A model generated the notes under the pieces. The model searched no databases. It worked only from the letters and a program-made list of their open reading frames with translations, and was not told the origin of the DNA. DNA of 64,000 nt from Microlunatus antarcticus. Its GTDB lineage: Bacteria; Actinomycetota; Actinomycetes; Propionibacteriales; Propionibacteriaceae. The stretch is taken from NCBI RefSeq assembly GCF_014193425.1, contig NZ_JACHZG010000001.1, forward strand, positions 248,001-312,000, written 5' to 3'. Shown piece by piece: positions 44,941 to 52,539 of the stretch (positions within the stretch are counted from its first letter, which is position 1; each line of letters opens with the position of its first letter). A program made the position numbers and the translations under genes.

Positions 44941-45570
44941 GTGAGCCGCCCTGACACTCCCGACCTCGCGCTCGAGGTCGACGAGAACCCGCCCGACGAA
45001 CGACCGCCGATCGACGAGCCGCGCATCGCCGCCGCCGTCCGCGAGATCCTCTTCGCCATCGGCGAGGACCCCGACCGTGACGGTCTGCAGAAGACCCCGG
45101 AACGCGTCGCCCGGGCGTACACCGAGATGTTCGCGGGGCTGCGCCAGGACCCCGCCGACGTGCTGGCCACGACCTTCGACCTCGGCCACGACGAGCTCGT
45201 GCTGGTCAAGGACATCGAGGTCTGGAGCAGCTGCGAGCACCACCTCGTCCCCTTCACCGGGGTGGCGCACATCGGCTACATCCCCAGCCGGGACGGCCGC
45301 ATCACCGGCCTGTCCAAGCTCGCTCGCCTCGTCGACGTCTACGCCAAGCGCCCGCAGGTCCAGGAGCGCATGACGACGCAGATCGCCGACGCCCTCGAGC
45401 GCTACCTCTCCCCGCGCGGCGTGATCGTCGTCATCGAGTGCGAGCACCTCTGCATGACCATGCGCGGCGTCCGCAAGCCCGGCTCCCGCACCGTCACCAG
45501 CGCCGTACGCGGCCACCTCCGCACCAGCGCCACCACCCGCGCCGAGGCGATGCACCTCATCCGCTCCTGA
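44941..45570 (+). CDS. folE: GTP cyclohydrolase I
   Basis: A 209-residue enzyme for the first step of tetrahydrofolate synthesis, GTP to dihydroneopterin triphosphate. Zinc ligands are seen in [10 protein letters not shown] and [22 protein letters not shown] and RPQVQERMT are the conserved core, and the protein ends in a helical region after SAVRG. GTG 44941 is preceded by GAGGAT at 6 nt, a weak -10. It lies 43 bp after ftsH. The rest of the folate genes follow after one inserted reverse-strand gene. Confidence 0.96.
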   Translation: MSRPDTPDLALEVDENPPDERPPIDEPRIAAAVREILFAIGEDPDRDGLQKTPERVARAYTEMFAGLRQDPADVLATTFDLGHDELVLVKDIEVWSSCEHHLVPFTGVAHIGYIPSRDGRITGLSKLARLVDVYAKRPQVQERMTTQIADALERYLSPRGVIVVIECEHLCMTMRGVRKPGSRTVTSAVRGHLRTSATTRAEAMHLIRS

Positions 45571-45896
45571 ACGCCCCTGCCCGCAACCCCCACCTGCTCC
45601 GACCGCGTCCCCTCCCTCCAAGAAACCGCTGACCCACGACATCCGGCCGGCCAGCGGAGGTGTCGGGAGTCAGCGTTTCCTGGAGGAAGAGCGGGCGTGG
45701 GGGCAGGAGGTTCTCCGTGAAGGGTGATCCTCGGGAGGCGGCGCTGAGCGTGGATGGGTCTGGCGGGAGCCCGGGCGCGACGAACCAGCAGCAAGGGGCG
45801 TACGCGACGGCGCCCGGGCGGATGGTTGCGAAGCGCCGCCTCCCGAGGAGCGCCCGGCAACTCACCTCACCCTGGACCGAGCACGCCGAGCAGAGG
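45571..45896. other. Convergent intergenic region with long hairpin
   Basis: 326 bp between folE and the metallopeptidase gene. The only structured element is the imperfect hairpin at 45615-45686; the remainder has no gene with family features. Confidence 0.6.
45615..45686. repeat. Long imperfect hairpin, dispersed family member 1
   Basis: CCTCCAAGAAACCGCTGAC pairs with GTCAGCGTTTCCTGGAGG apart from a mismatch and a bulge, and pairing continues inward. The right arm contains GTCGGGAGTCAGCGTTT (45662-45678), the exact complement of 58636-58652. It lies between convergent genes, so it may be a two-way terminator. Confidence 0.75.
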
Positions 45897-47000
45897 TCAG
45901 CCGACCTTCGAGGCCGACGCCGTCCAGGTGTTGCAGTCGGCGAAGTCGCCGGAGTCGAGGCCGCGGTCGAGCCAACCGAACTGCGACTTCGACGAACCAT
46001 GGTCCGGCTTCCGGTCGTCCGGCGGGTCCTCGTCGCCGGTGTAGCTGTGCCATGCCTTCAGCTCGCGGCGGTCCTTGGACGACACGTCCAGGTCCTTGGC
46101 CGTCGCGTGCAGGAACACGCCCTCGAAGCACTGAGCCTGGAGCTCGAGGCGCCGGCTGAGGGCGTACCCCTCCTTCTTCGAGCCGCCCTTCGACGTCGCC
46201 TTCTCGTGCGCCATCGCGTACGCGTCGAGCATCCCGGTCGTCTTCTGCAGGTGGTGACCGAACTCGTGGGCGACCAGGCCGACATAGCCGAGCCGCGCGA
46301 ACGTGTACGCCTCCCGCCCGTCGTCGACGGTGTCGGGCCAGTAGATGGTGCGCGTGCCCGAGCAGTAGTACGCCGGCGAACCGCTCTGGCCGAAGTCGCC
46401 GCAGGGGGTCTCGACCCGCTTGTGGTACGTCTGCACCTTCGGCTGCTCGAGGGTGAAGCCCTGCGCGGCGAGCGGGCCCTCGAAGACCTTCGTCAGGCAG
46501 TCGACGACGTCGGTCAGGTAGGGCTGCAGCTTCTTGTCCGCCAGCGGCGGCTTGGGCCGGCGCACCTTCAGGTCGCAGGAGACGGAGGCCTTGCCGAGGT
46601 CGACGCCGTAGAGGGCGTTGGTCTTGAGGCTGCGGTCCGGCCCGGGCGCGGGGGCCGGTTGCGTCGGCGCGGTGGGCAGCGGTGCCTGGGGAGCGGCCGT
46701 GGGTGACGTCGTGGACGCCGGCGTCACGGCGGGCGTGGGGGTCGGCGTGGCCGTGGGGGTCGGCGTGGGGCTGCCGGGAGCCGGGACCGCCCGCGGTGCG
46801 GCCGAGCGGGTGGCCGCGGGGCTGGCCGCCGTGGGCGTCGTGCCGTCCGTCCGCATCGCGAGGACGACCACCGTGGCGACGATCCCCGTGAGGACCAGCG
46901 CTGAGACGACGCCGACCGCGAAGAGCCAGCCGCGCCCTCGGCCGGGGCCCTCGCCGGACGGCGGTCCCGGGGGCGCCCAGGGGTCGGAGGGGGGCGGCAC
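45897..47000 (-). CDS. Neutral zinc metallopeptidase (YpfJ-like), membrane-anchored
   Basis: A 367-residue protein. After a Pro/Gly-rich cytosolic start, one membrane helix (about residues 25-49) anchors it, followed by a linker of about 80 residues of Thr-Pro/Ala-Pro repeats spanning the wall. The extracellular catalytic domain has the zinc motif in VAHEFGHHLQ and a downstream RRLELQAQCFEGVF block with the family's conserved Glu. Four or more cysteines (SCDL, DCLT, PCGD, YYCSG) suggest disulfides. The substrate is unknown. It is inserted on the opposite strand between folE and folP. Confidence 0.83.
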   Translation of the reverse strand: MPPPSDPWAPPGPPSGEGPGRGRGWLFAVGVVSALVLTGIVATVVVLAMRTDGTTPTAASPAATRSAAPRAVPAPGSPTPTPTATPTPTPAVTPASTTSPTAAPQAPLPTAPTQPAPAPGPDRSLKTNALYGVDLGKASVSCDLKVRRPKPPLADKKLQPYLTDVVDCLTKVFEGPLAAQGFTLEQPKVQTYHKRVETPCGDFGQSGSPAYYCSGTRTIYWPDTVDDGREAYTFARLGYVGLVAHEFGHHLQKTTGMLDAYAMAHEKATSKGGSKKEGYALSRRLELQAQCFEGVFLHATAKDLDVSSKDRRELKAWHSYTGDEDPPDDRKPDHGSSKSQFGWLDRGLDSGDFADCNTWTASASKVG

Positions 47001-47006
47001 CGCACG

Positions 47007-47012
47007 AGCATA
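47007..47012 (-). promoter_or_regulatory. -10 box TATGCT for the metallopeptidase gene
   Basis: On the reverse strand TATGCT is followed by six bases and GTG 47000. It supports this start and a leaderless transcript, divergent from folP. Confidence 0.55.
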
Positions 47013-47041
47013 AGCACCGAGGTGCCTCCCACCAGGCCGCT

Positions 47042-47047
47042 TAGGGT
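47042..47047 (+). promoter_or_regulatory. -10 box TAGGGT for the folP-folB-folK operon
   Basis: This hexamer ends 6 nt before ATG 47054 and therefore favours that start over GTG 47048. Confidence 0.55.
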
Positions 47048-47053
47048 GTGGCG

Positions 47054-47953
47054 ATGAGCTATCCCGTCGTGGCCGGGCTCCCGGCCCCGGGACGGACCCT
47101 GGTGATGGGCGTCGTGAACGTCACCCCGGACTCGTTCTCCGACGGGGGCACCTGGTTCGCGCCCGAGGCGGCGCTCGAGCACGGGCTGGCGTTGCTCGCC
47201 GAAGGCGCGGACGTCGTGGACGTCGGGGGCGAGTCGACCCGGCCCGGGGCCGAGCGGCCCGGCCTCGACGAGGAGCTGCGGCGGGTGCTGCCCACGGTCG
47301 AGGGGCTGGTGGCGGCCGGGGCGAGCGTCAGCGTCGACACGATGCGGTCCGAGGTCGCGAGCGCGGCGGTGGAGGCGGGGGCCTGCCTGGTCAACGACGT
47401 CTCCGGCGGCCGGGCCGACCCCCGCATGCTCGAGGTCGTCGCCGGGCTCGGGGTCGCGTACGTCTGCATGCACTGGCGGGGCCACGCGCGCGAGATGCAG
47501 GGGCGGGCGACGTACGACGACGTGGTCGCCGACGTGGCCCGCGAGCTGTCCGAGCAGGTGAAACTTGCCCGAACAGCGGGTGTCGGCGAGGACCGCCTGG
47601 TGGTGGACGCGGGCTTCGGCTTCGCCAAGACGGGGGACCACAGCTGGGAGCTGCTGGACCGCCTCGACGAGGTCGCCGCGCTGGGCCTGCCGCAGCTCGT
47701 CGGGGTGTCGCGCAAGTCGTTCCTGGGCAGCCTGCTCGCCGGTCCCGACGGTGCACCGCGGCCGCCGCGGGGACGGGACGACGCGACCGTCGCGCTGACC
47801 GCGCTGCTCGCCCAGCAGGGGGTGTGGGGGGTCCGGGTGCACGCCGTCCGGGCCAACCGCGACGCGGTGGAGGTCGTCCGGCGGCTGTCCACCGAGCGCG
47901 CGGACGCCCCCGCGACGTCGGATAAGGTCGCCGTGCCTGGGGAGGTGGGATGA
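47054..47953 (+). CDS. folP: Dihydropteroate synthase
   Basis: A 299-residue TIM-barrel enzyme that joins p-aminobenzoate to the pterin pyrophosphate; it is the sulfonamide target. MGVVNVTPDSFSDGG is the first family signature, DVVDVGGESTRPGA the second, VNDVSGG and CMHWRG follow, and VGVSRKSFLG carries the Lys-Ser of the pABA/sulfonamide site region. It overlaps folB by 4 bp (ATGA). The C-terminal 25 residues after RVHAVRANRDAVEVVRRL are unconserved. Confidence 0.96.
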   Translation: MSYPVVAGLPAPGRTLVMGVVNVTPDSFSDGGTWFAPEAALEHGLALLAEGADVVDVGGESTRPGAERPGLDEELRRVLPTVEGLVAAGASVSVDTMRSEVASAAVEAGACLVNDVSGGRADPRMLEVVAGLGVAYVCMHWRGHAREMQGRATYDDVVADVARELSEQVKLARTAGVGEDRLVVDAGFGFAKTGDHSWELLDRLDEVAALGLPQLVGVSRKSFLGSLLAGPDGAPRPPRGRDDATVALTALLAQQGVWGVRVHAVRANRDAVEVVRRLSTERADAPATSDKVAVPGEVG

Positions 47954-48360
47954 CGAGCGCTGCGCGCGAGGTGGCACGGGCCGCCGCACCGGTGGTCGTG
48001 CGCGACCGCGTGGTGCTCACGGGCCTGCGTGCGCGGGGACGCCACGGCGTGTTCGACCACGAGCGCGAGCAGGGTCAGCACTTCGTCGTCGACGTCGCGC
48101 TCGCCCTCGACCTCTCACCCGCCTCGACGTCGGACGACCTGAGCCGCACCGTCGACTACGGGACCCTCGCGGAGGCCGTCGTGGCCGACGTCCAGGGGGA
48201 GCCGCTGAACCTGATCGAGGCCCTCGCCGAACGCATCGCGCAGACCTGCCTGCGCCAGGCGGCGGTCACCGAGGTCGAGGTCACGGTGCACAAGCCCGAG
48301 GCGCCCATCGGGGTCGCGTTCACCGACGTGGCCGTCACGCTCACCAGGAGCCGCCCATGA
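47950..48360 (+). CDS. folB: Dihydroneopterin aldolase
   Basis: A 136-residue enzyme that converts dihydroneopterin to 6-hydroxymethyl-dihydropterin and glycolaldehyde. LTGLRARGRHGVFDHEREQGQHFVVDV contains the conserved Gly-His-Glu pterin-binding region, with ACTIVE-site-type residues again in TVDYGTLAE, LIEALAERIA and VTVHKPEAPI (catalytic Lys). A leader of about 18 residues precedes the fold. It overlaps folP and folK by 4 bp each, giving a tightly coupled three-gene run. Confidence 0.95.
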   Translation: MTSAAREVARAAAPVVVRDRVVLTGLRARGRHGVFDHEREQGQHFVVDVALALDLSPASTSDDLSRTVDYGTLAEAVVADVQGEPLNLIEALAERIAQTCLRQAAVTEVEVTVHKPEAPIGVAFTDVAVTLTRSRP

Positions 48361-48911
48361 CCAGCCCCAACCCGCACGCGATCGACACCGACACCCTCAG
48401 CGGCATGAAGCCGCTCCGCAAGGTCGTCTACTCGATCGGCTCCAACCTCGGCGACCGCCAGGGCAACCTGCAGGGCGCGGTCGACGCGCTCCGCGACACC
48501 CCGGACGTGATCGTCGTCGACGTCTCCCCGGTCTACGAGACGAGCCCGGTCGGCGGTCCCGAGGACAGCCCCGACTTCCTCAACCTCGTCGTCGTGGCCG
48601 AGACGACCCTCGAGCCCCGCACGCTCCTCGAGCGGGCGCTGGCCATCGAGGACGCGTACGGGCGCGAGCGCACGAGCCACTGGGCCCCGCGCACGCTCGA
48701 CGTCGACCTGATCATGGTGGGCGCGGCGGTCGTCGACCACGAGGACCTGCGCCTGCCGCACCCGCTCGCGCACGAGCGCGGCTTCGTGCTCGTCCCGTGG
48801 TTCGCCGTCGACCCGCAGGGCGAGGTCCCGGGGCAGGGTCCGCTCGCCGCGCTGGTGGCCGAGGTCGACGACGCCGGGATCACCCGTCGCGACGACCTGG
48901 TCATCGACTGA
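48357..48911 (+). CDS. folK: 6-hydroxymethyl-7,8-dihydropterin pyrophosphokinase
   Basis: A 184-residue kinase that transfers pyrophosphate from ATP to the pterin, making the substrate of FolP. YSIGSNLGDRQGNLQGAVDAL is the N-terminal block, YETSPVGG the substrate loop, RERTSHWAPRTLDVDLIMVG the PROSITE signature with metal-binding Asp-x-Asp, and LPHPLAHERGFVLVP the C-terminal one. The first 17 or so residues (before MKPLRKVVYS) are not conserved, so an internal ATG is a possible true start; the ATGA overlap with folB supports the longer form. Confidence 0.95.
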   Translation: MTSPNPHAIDTDTLSGMKPLRKVVYSIGSNLGDRQGNLQGAVDALRDTPDVIVVDVSPVYETSPVGGPEDSPDFLNLVVVAETTLEPRTLLERALAIEDAYGRERTSHWAPRTLDVDLIMVGAAVVDHEDLRLPHPLAHERGFVLVPWFAVDPQGEVPGQGPLAALVAEVDDAGITRRDDLVID

Positions 48912-48931
48912 CGCCGGACGTCAGACCGAGG

Positions 48932-49438
48932 ATGAGCCAGGCCCCCAGCGGCAACCAGGTCACCAGCACGCCCCGGCGGGCGCTGGCCGTCGCCGCGCTC
49001 TTCGGCGGGCTGGCGGGCTGGTTGCTGGCCGTCTCGACCGAGGCGCTCGACGTCGCCCCGCCGTCGATCCCCTGGTCGGCCCCGGTCGGGCTGCTCGTCG
49101 TCGCCGCGCTGGTCGGGGCGCTCGCCCGGTCGACGCACCAGCAGATCCAGGTCCGCCGTGAGCGGATGGAGCCGCAGCGGGCCGTCGCGTTCCTCGTGCT
49201 GGGCAAGGCGTCCGCCCTCGGGGGAGCCCTCGTGGCCGGCGGCTACCTCGGCTACGCCCTCTCCTTCGTCGGCCGGATCGAGGCCGAGGGTCCCCGCGAG
49301 CGGGTCGTCCGCTCGCTGGTGGCCGTGGTCGGCGGGGTGGGCCTCTGCGTCGCCGGGCTGCTCCTGGAACGGGCCTGCCGCGTGCCCGTCGACGAGGACG
49401 AGGAACGTGAGCGCCGGCGCCTCGAGGCCGAGGAGTGA
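48932..49438 (+). CDS. DUF3180 membrane protein
   Basis: A 168-residue protein with four hydrophobic segments (about residues 19-38, 50-68, 90-112 and 125-145) and an acidic, Arg/Glu-rich tail. The pattern matches DUF3180, a small actinobacterial family found directly after folK. QRAVAFLVLGKASALGGALVAGGYLGYAL is its best-conserved part. Function unknown. It begins 20 bp after folK and is probably co-transcribed with it. Confidence 0.82.
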   Translation: MSQAPSGNQVTSTPRRALAVAALFGGLAGWLLAVSTEALDVAPPSIPWSAPVGLLVVAALVGALARSTHQQIQVRRERMEPQRAVAFLVLGKASALGGALVAGGYLGYALSFVGRIEAEGPRERVVRSLVAVVGGVGLCVAGLLLERACRVPVDEDEERERRRLEAEE

Positions 49439-49503
49439 GGCGCGTCTCCTGCCGCGCTCAGCGGTGCTCCGCGTGGCTCCCTGGAGCGGACCGCGACCCG
49501 ACC

Positions 49504-49509
49504 TAGGGT
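49504..49509 (+). promoter_or_regulatory. -10 box TAGGGT for the coiled-coil membrane protein
   Basis: This hexamer ends 6 nt before ATG 49516; it is identical in sequence and spacing to the folP box. Confidence 0.55.
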
Positions 49510-49515
49510 CCTCCC

Positions 49516-50199
49516 ATGAGCTCTCGACCGGCCCCTTCCCGACGTCCGGGGGACGCCGCTCGGCGTGAGCCGGTCGCCCGGGCCCACCGCACCACCCAGA
49601 CCGTCCTGGTCGTCGGCAGCGTCCTCGCGCTGGCGGCCACGCTTGGCCCCGTCTGGCTCGTGCGGGCCGGGGTCGTCGTCGCCGTCGTGACCTGCATCGC
49701 CACCTGCCTGCTGGCCTGGCGCGAGCTGGCCGACGCCCGGCGTCGGCACGCGCACCGCCTGCTGGTCGCCGACCGGCGCCACGGCGACGCGCTCCGCACC
49801 GAGCGCACGCGCAACGCGGAGGTCGTCGACGCGCTCGGCGAGCGGTTGAGCAGCACTGGCATGGTCGTGGTGGGTCAGCGGGCGACCATCACCCACCTGC
49901 GCGGCGAGGTCGGGGTCCTGACCACCGAGCGCGACGCCCTCCAGGAGCAGGTCGCCGAGCGCGACGGGCTGATCGGGCTCTTCCGCGCCAGCCTGCGCGA
50001 CCAGGAGGCCGCGCTGCTCGCCGTCCGCGCCCAGCAGAGCGAGCTGGCCGCGCAGATCAGCGCCCAGGCCGACGCCGAGGTGCACGCGCTCCCGCGCCGC
50101 ACGCGTCCCGTTGACGAGCACCACGTGATCGACGCCGAGATGGCCGAGCTCGCCATGGTCCTGCCGAACTACGAGACCACCCGCCGCTTCGCTGTCTAG
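49516..50199 (+). CDS. Membrane protein with cytoplasmic coiled coil, unknown function
   Basis: I do not recognise a family with certainty. The 227-residue product has a basic N-terminus, two adjacent hydrophobic helices (about residues 28-46 and 48-68), then a long charged region. LRGEVGVLTTERDALQEQVAERDGLIGLF and LRDQEAALLAVRAQQSELAAQI show heptad-like Leu/Ala spacing of a coiled coil. The tail MAELAMVLPNYETTRRFAV is the most distinctive segment and contains a possible phosphorylatable Tyr-Glu-Thr-Thr. Similar small proteins follow folK-DUF3180 in related actinobacteria. A scaffold or cell-envelope role is a guess. Confidence 0.6.
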   Translation: MSSRPAPSRRPGDAARREPVARAHRTTQTVLVVGSVLALAATLGPVWLVRAGVVVAVVTCIATCLLAWRELADARRRHAHRLLVADRRHGDALRTERTRNAEVVDALGERLSSTGMVVVGQRATITHLRGEVGVLTTERDALQEQVAERDGLIGLFRASLRDQEAALLAVRAQQSELAAQISAQADAEVHALPRRTRPVDEHHVIDAEMAELAMVLPNYETTRRFAV

Positions 50200-50367
50200 T
50201 CTGGGCTGCCCGCTCGCGCACCGGGCGCTCGAGCGCTCCGTCTTCCTCGCTCGCGAGCACGACGGAAAAGCGTTGTCGCACTCGCTCGCTCGTCCAGACG
50301 GACCGGCGCCCGGTCCCCGACGCTCGCGGGCGTGCGTGGCTGAGAGCCTGCGTGCTCGTCGCGGTGG
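50200..50367. other. Convergent spacer rich in CGCTCG repeats
   Basis: 168 bp between two convergent genes. It contains many CGCTCG/CGAGCG words, a GCTCGCGAGC palindrome and a 17-bp near-palindrome GGACCGGCGCCCGGTCC. No gene is apparent; termination is the likely role. Confidence 0.4.
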
Positions 50368-51534
50368 TCACTTGTCGAGGTCGCCGACGACGTAGCCGAC
50401 CGAGGCGAGCGTCGCCTCGATCGCGTCGACGGGCAGGCCGACGAGCAGCGGCTCGAGGGCGGAGACGTGGTTGAACGACGGCGTCCGCAGCTTGAGTCGC
50501 CAGGGCGTCTTGTCGCCCCGCGACACCAGGAACACCCCCGACACGCCCAGCGGCGCCTCGGTCGCGACGTACGCCTCGCCCTCGGGCAGGCGGACGACCT
50601 TGCCGAGCCGGACCGCGACGTCCCCGGGCAGCGAGCCCAGCCGCTCGACGCACGCCTCGACGAGGTCGGCGGAGACCCGGAGCTCGTGCACCAGCGTCGC
50701 CAGCCGCGCGGCCGCGTCGCCGGAGGTCTCCGGGCTCGGCACCAGCAGGTCGGCGAGCTCGGCGTACGCGAGGTAGGGCCGCTGCGTCCGCAGGTCGACG
50801 TCGAGCCCGCCGGCGCGCGCGGCCGGTCCGGTGACCCCGTGCGCGGCGACGAGCTCGCGGGAGAGGACGGCCGTCCCGGTGGTCAGGTCCCGCAGGACGG
50901 GGTCGTCGAGCCAGGTCCCCAGGCGGTCGGCGACGGTGCGGACGTCGGCCAGCACCGCGCGCTCGGCGTCGAGCCAGGCGGCGTCGGCGTCGGCGGCCAG
51001 CCCTCCGACCCGGTTGACCATCGGGTGCACCCGGTTGCCGGTCAGGTGCTGCAGCTGGAGCCGCAGCACCTCGCGCAGCGCGGCGGTGGGGGAGGGGACG
51101 CCCAGCCGGAACGGCACCCAGGCGAGGAAGCCGAGGTGGCTCAGCAGCCGCGTGTGCTCGGCGAGGAGCGTGCGCAGCCAGACGGCCCGCGGCGGGACCT
51201 CGAGCCCGAGCAGCTGCTCGCAGGTCAGCGCGACCGTGAGCTCGGCGGCGTACGGCGCCTGCCAGTCGTGCCGGTCGGCCAGCATCAGGACCTGGCGGTA
51301 GTCGCGGACCTCGAACAGCTTCTCGACCCCGCGGTGCAGGGCGCCGACGACCACCGTCGCGTCGCTGACGAGGCCGTGCTCGACCCACAGCCGCAGCTCG
51401 ACGAGCCCGGTGCCGCTCGGGTGCTCGGGCCCCAGGTCCAGCAGCACCGTGCCGGTCGGGGGAGGTTCCGTGGCCGAGGTCGGCAGGACGCCCGGCCCGA
51501 GCGCGCCGACGAGGACGCGCAGGGGGGTGGGCAC
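50368..51534 (-). CDS. NuoD-like (complex I 49-kDa subunit) paralogue, quinone-site residues lost
   Basis: A 388-residue member of the NuoD/hydrogenase-large-subunit family encoded away from any nuo operon. GPEHPSGTGLVELRL (residues 35-49), ALHRGVEKLFEVRDYRQ (65-81) and VYLVS-like GVFLVSRGDKTPWRLKLRTP are the family blocks. Counting against mammalian NDUFS2, the quinone-contacting His59 is replaced by Thr42 and Tyr108 by Trp91, with unchanged spacing. The arginine methylated in complex I (Arg85) is kept as Arg68. There are no NiFe-binding cysteine pairs. It therefore is unlikely to be a normal quinone-reducing subunit. It lies 9 bp from the end of the MidA-type methyltransferase gene on the same strand. 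Its function is unknown. Confidence 0.8.
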   Translation of the reverse strand: MPTPLRVLVGALGPGVLPTSATEPPPTGTVLLDLGPEHPSGTGLVELRLWVEHGLVSDATVVVGALHRGVEKLFEVRDYRQVLMLADRHDWQAPYAAELTVALTCEQLLGLEVPPRAVWLRTLLAEHTRLLSHLGFLAWVPFRLGVPSPTAALREVLRLQLQHLTGNRVHPMVNRVGGLAADADAAWLDAERAVLADVRTVADRLGTWLDDPVLRDLTTGTAVLSRELVAAHGVTGPAARAGGLDVDLRTQRPYLAYAELADLLVPSPETSGDAAARLATLVHELRVSADLVEACVERLGSLPGDVAVRLGKVVRLPEGEAYVATEAPLGVSGVFLVSRGDKTPWRLKLRTPSFNHVSALEPLLVGLPVDAIEATLASVGYVVGDLDK

Positions 51535-51543
51535 CGGCTCAGG

Positions 51544-52533
51544 CTAGGTGGGTGAGCCCTGCAGCAGCCACCAGAGGTCGCCCCACCGGTCGAGCGCGGT
51601 CAGGGCCGCCCGTTCGCTGCGCCGGACGAGCGCGCCGAGCGCGTCCGCCGGGGCGTCCGGCACCGCGGTGAGCACCTTCGCCTGCGGACGCAGCAGCAGC
51701 GTCGCCGCCCCGGTCGCCTCGCCCGCGGCGCCCAGGGCGTCGACGGCGACGCCGGCGGTGAGGTTGACCCGGCCGTCGGGCACCGCGGCCCGCTGCCGGC
51801 CCGCCCCGTACGCGAGGAACGTCCCGTCCGCCGGTCGACTGCCGGCCTCGTGGCCGTAGTCGACGGCTAGCGCACGGCCACCACGGCGTACGGCGGACCG
51901 GACCAGTGCCGCCCAGGCGACGTCGCGGGCCCGGCCCACCTCGGCCCGCCGGCCCTCGGGCCACCAGCGCGCCAGCCACGCGCGGTCGTCGGCCGCGGGG
52001 GCCGGGCCGACGCGTTCGTGGCCGTCGTCGTCGACCTCGACCTCGCGCCAGTCGTCGGCGGAACGTTCCACGACCGCGACGGGGAGGTCGTCCAGCCACT
52101 CGTGGGCGACCAGCAGCGGCGCCGCCCCCTCGGTCCACCCGTCGGGGCCGACCACCCAGCGCCCGGTGTCGACGTCATGGTGGTCCTCGACCCAGGCCAC
52201 CCGCGGGTCGAGCCCCGGCGGTCGCGCCCGGCGGTCGACGCCGACCAGCGCGACGTCCGGCAGCCGGTGGACCAGGTGGGACAGCAGGTGGCCGTCCCCG
52301 GCACCGACGTCGACGACGACCCGCCCACCCTTCGGCACCACCCCGGCGACGGCCTCCGCGACGAGCGGCCCGACGCCGACGCCGGTGCTGAAGTGCCCGC
52401 CCGGACGCTGCGTCGACCAGAAGCCGTCGGGCCCGTACGCCGCCTCCGTCCACGCCGCGCGCCAGGAGCGCCAGGAACCTCCCGTCCGCGACCCCGGCGT
52501 CGGCGCGGGAGCGGGCGGGCGATGGAGGACCAT
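51544..52533 (-). CDS. SAM-dependent methyltransferase, MidA/NDUFAF7 family
   Basis: A 329-residue class I methyltransferase. GPDGFWSTQRPGGHFSTG is the family's N-terminal region, VVVDVGAGDGHLLSHL the SAM-binding motif I, and PLLVAHEWLDDLPVAVV the MidA-type post-I block; RALAVDYGHEA and RVNLTAGVAVDAL follow. The eukaryotic member NDUFAF7 dimethylates an arginine of the complex I subunit NDUFS2. The next gene downstream here encodes a NuoD/NDUFS2 homologue, so that protein is the obvious candidate substrate (inference). ATG 52533 is the first usable start; it is divergent from nadB with almost no spacer. Confidence 0.83.
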   Translation of the reverse strand: MVLHRPPAPAPTPGSRTGGSWRSWRAAWTEAAYGPDGFWSTQRPGGHFSTGVGVGPLVAEAVAGVVPKGGRVVVDVGAGDGHLLSHLVHRLPDVALVGVDRRARPPGLDPRVAWVEDHHDVDTGRWVVGPDGWTEGAAPLLVAHEWLDDLPVAVVERSADDWREVEVDDDGHERVGPAPAADDRAWLARWWPEGRRAEVGRARDVAWAALVRSAVRRGGRALAVDYGHEAGSRPADGTFLAYGAGRQRAAVPDGRVNLTAGVAVDALGAAGEATGAATLLLRPQAKVLTAVPDAPADALGALVRRSERAALTALDRWGDLWWLLQGSPT

Positions 52534-52539
52534 GGGTCC

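Noticed and set aside
45615-45686. The 45-kb hairpin as a plain folE terminator
   Set aside because: Termination remains possible, but the 17-bp core shared with the hairpin after clpC, and the presence there of a separate perfect terminator, argue that it is a dispersed repeat.
50368-51534. NiFe-hydrogenase large subunit
   Set aside because: The protein lacks the N- and C-terminal CxxC metal-binding pairs. Its blocks match NuoD instead.
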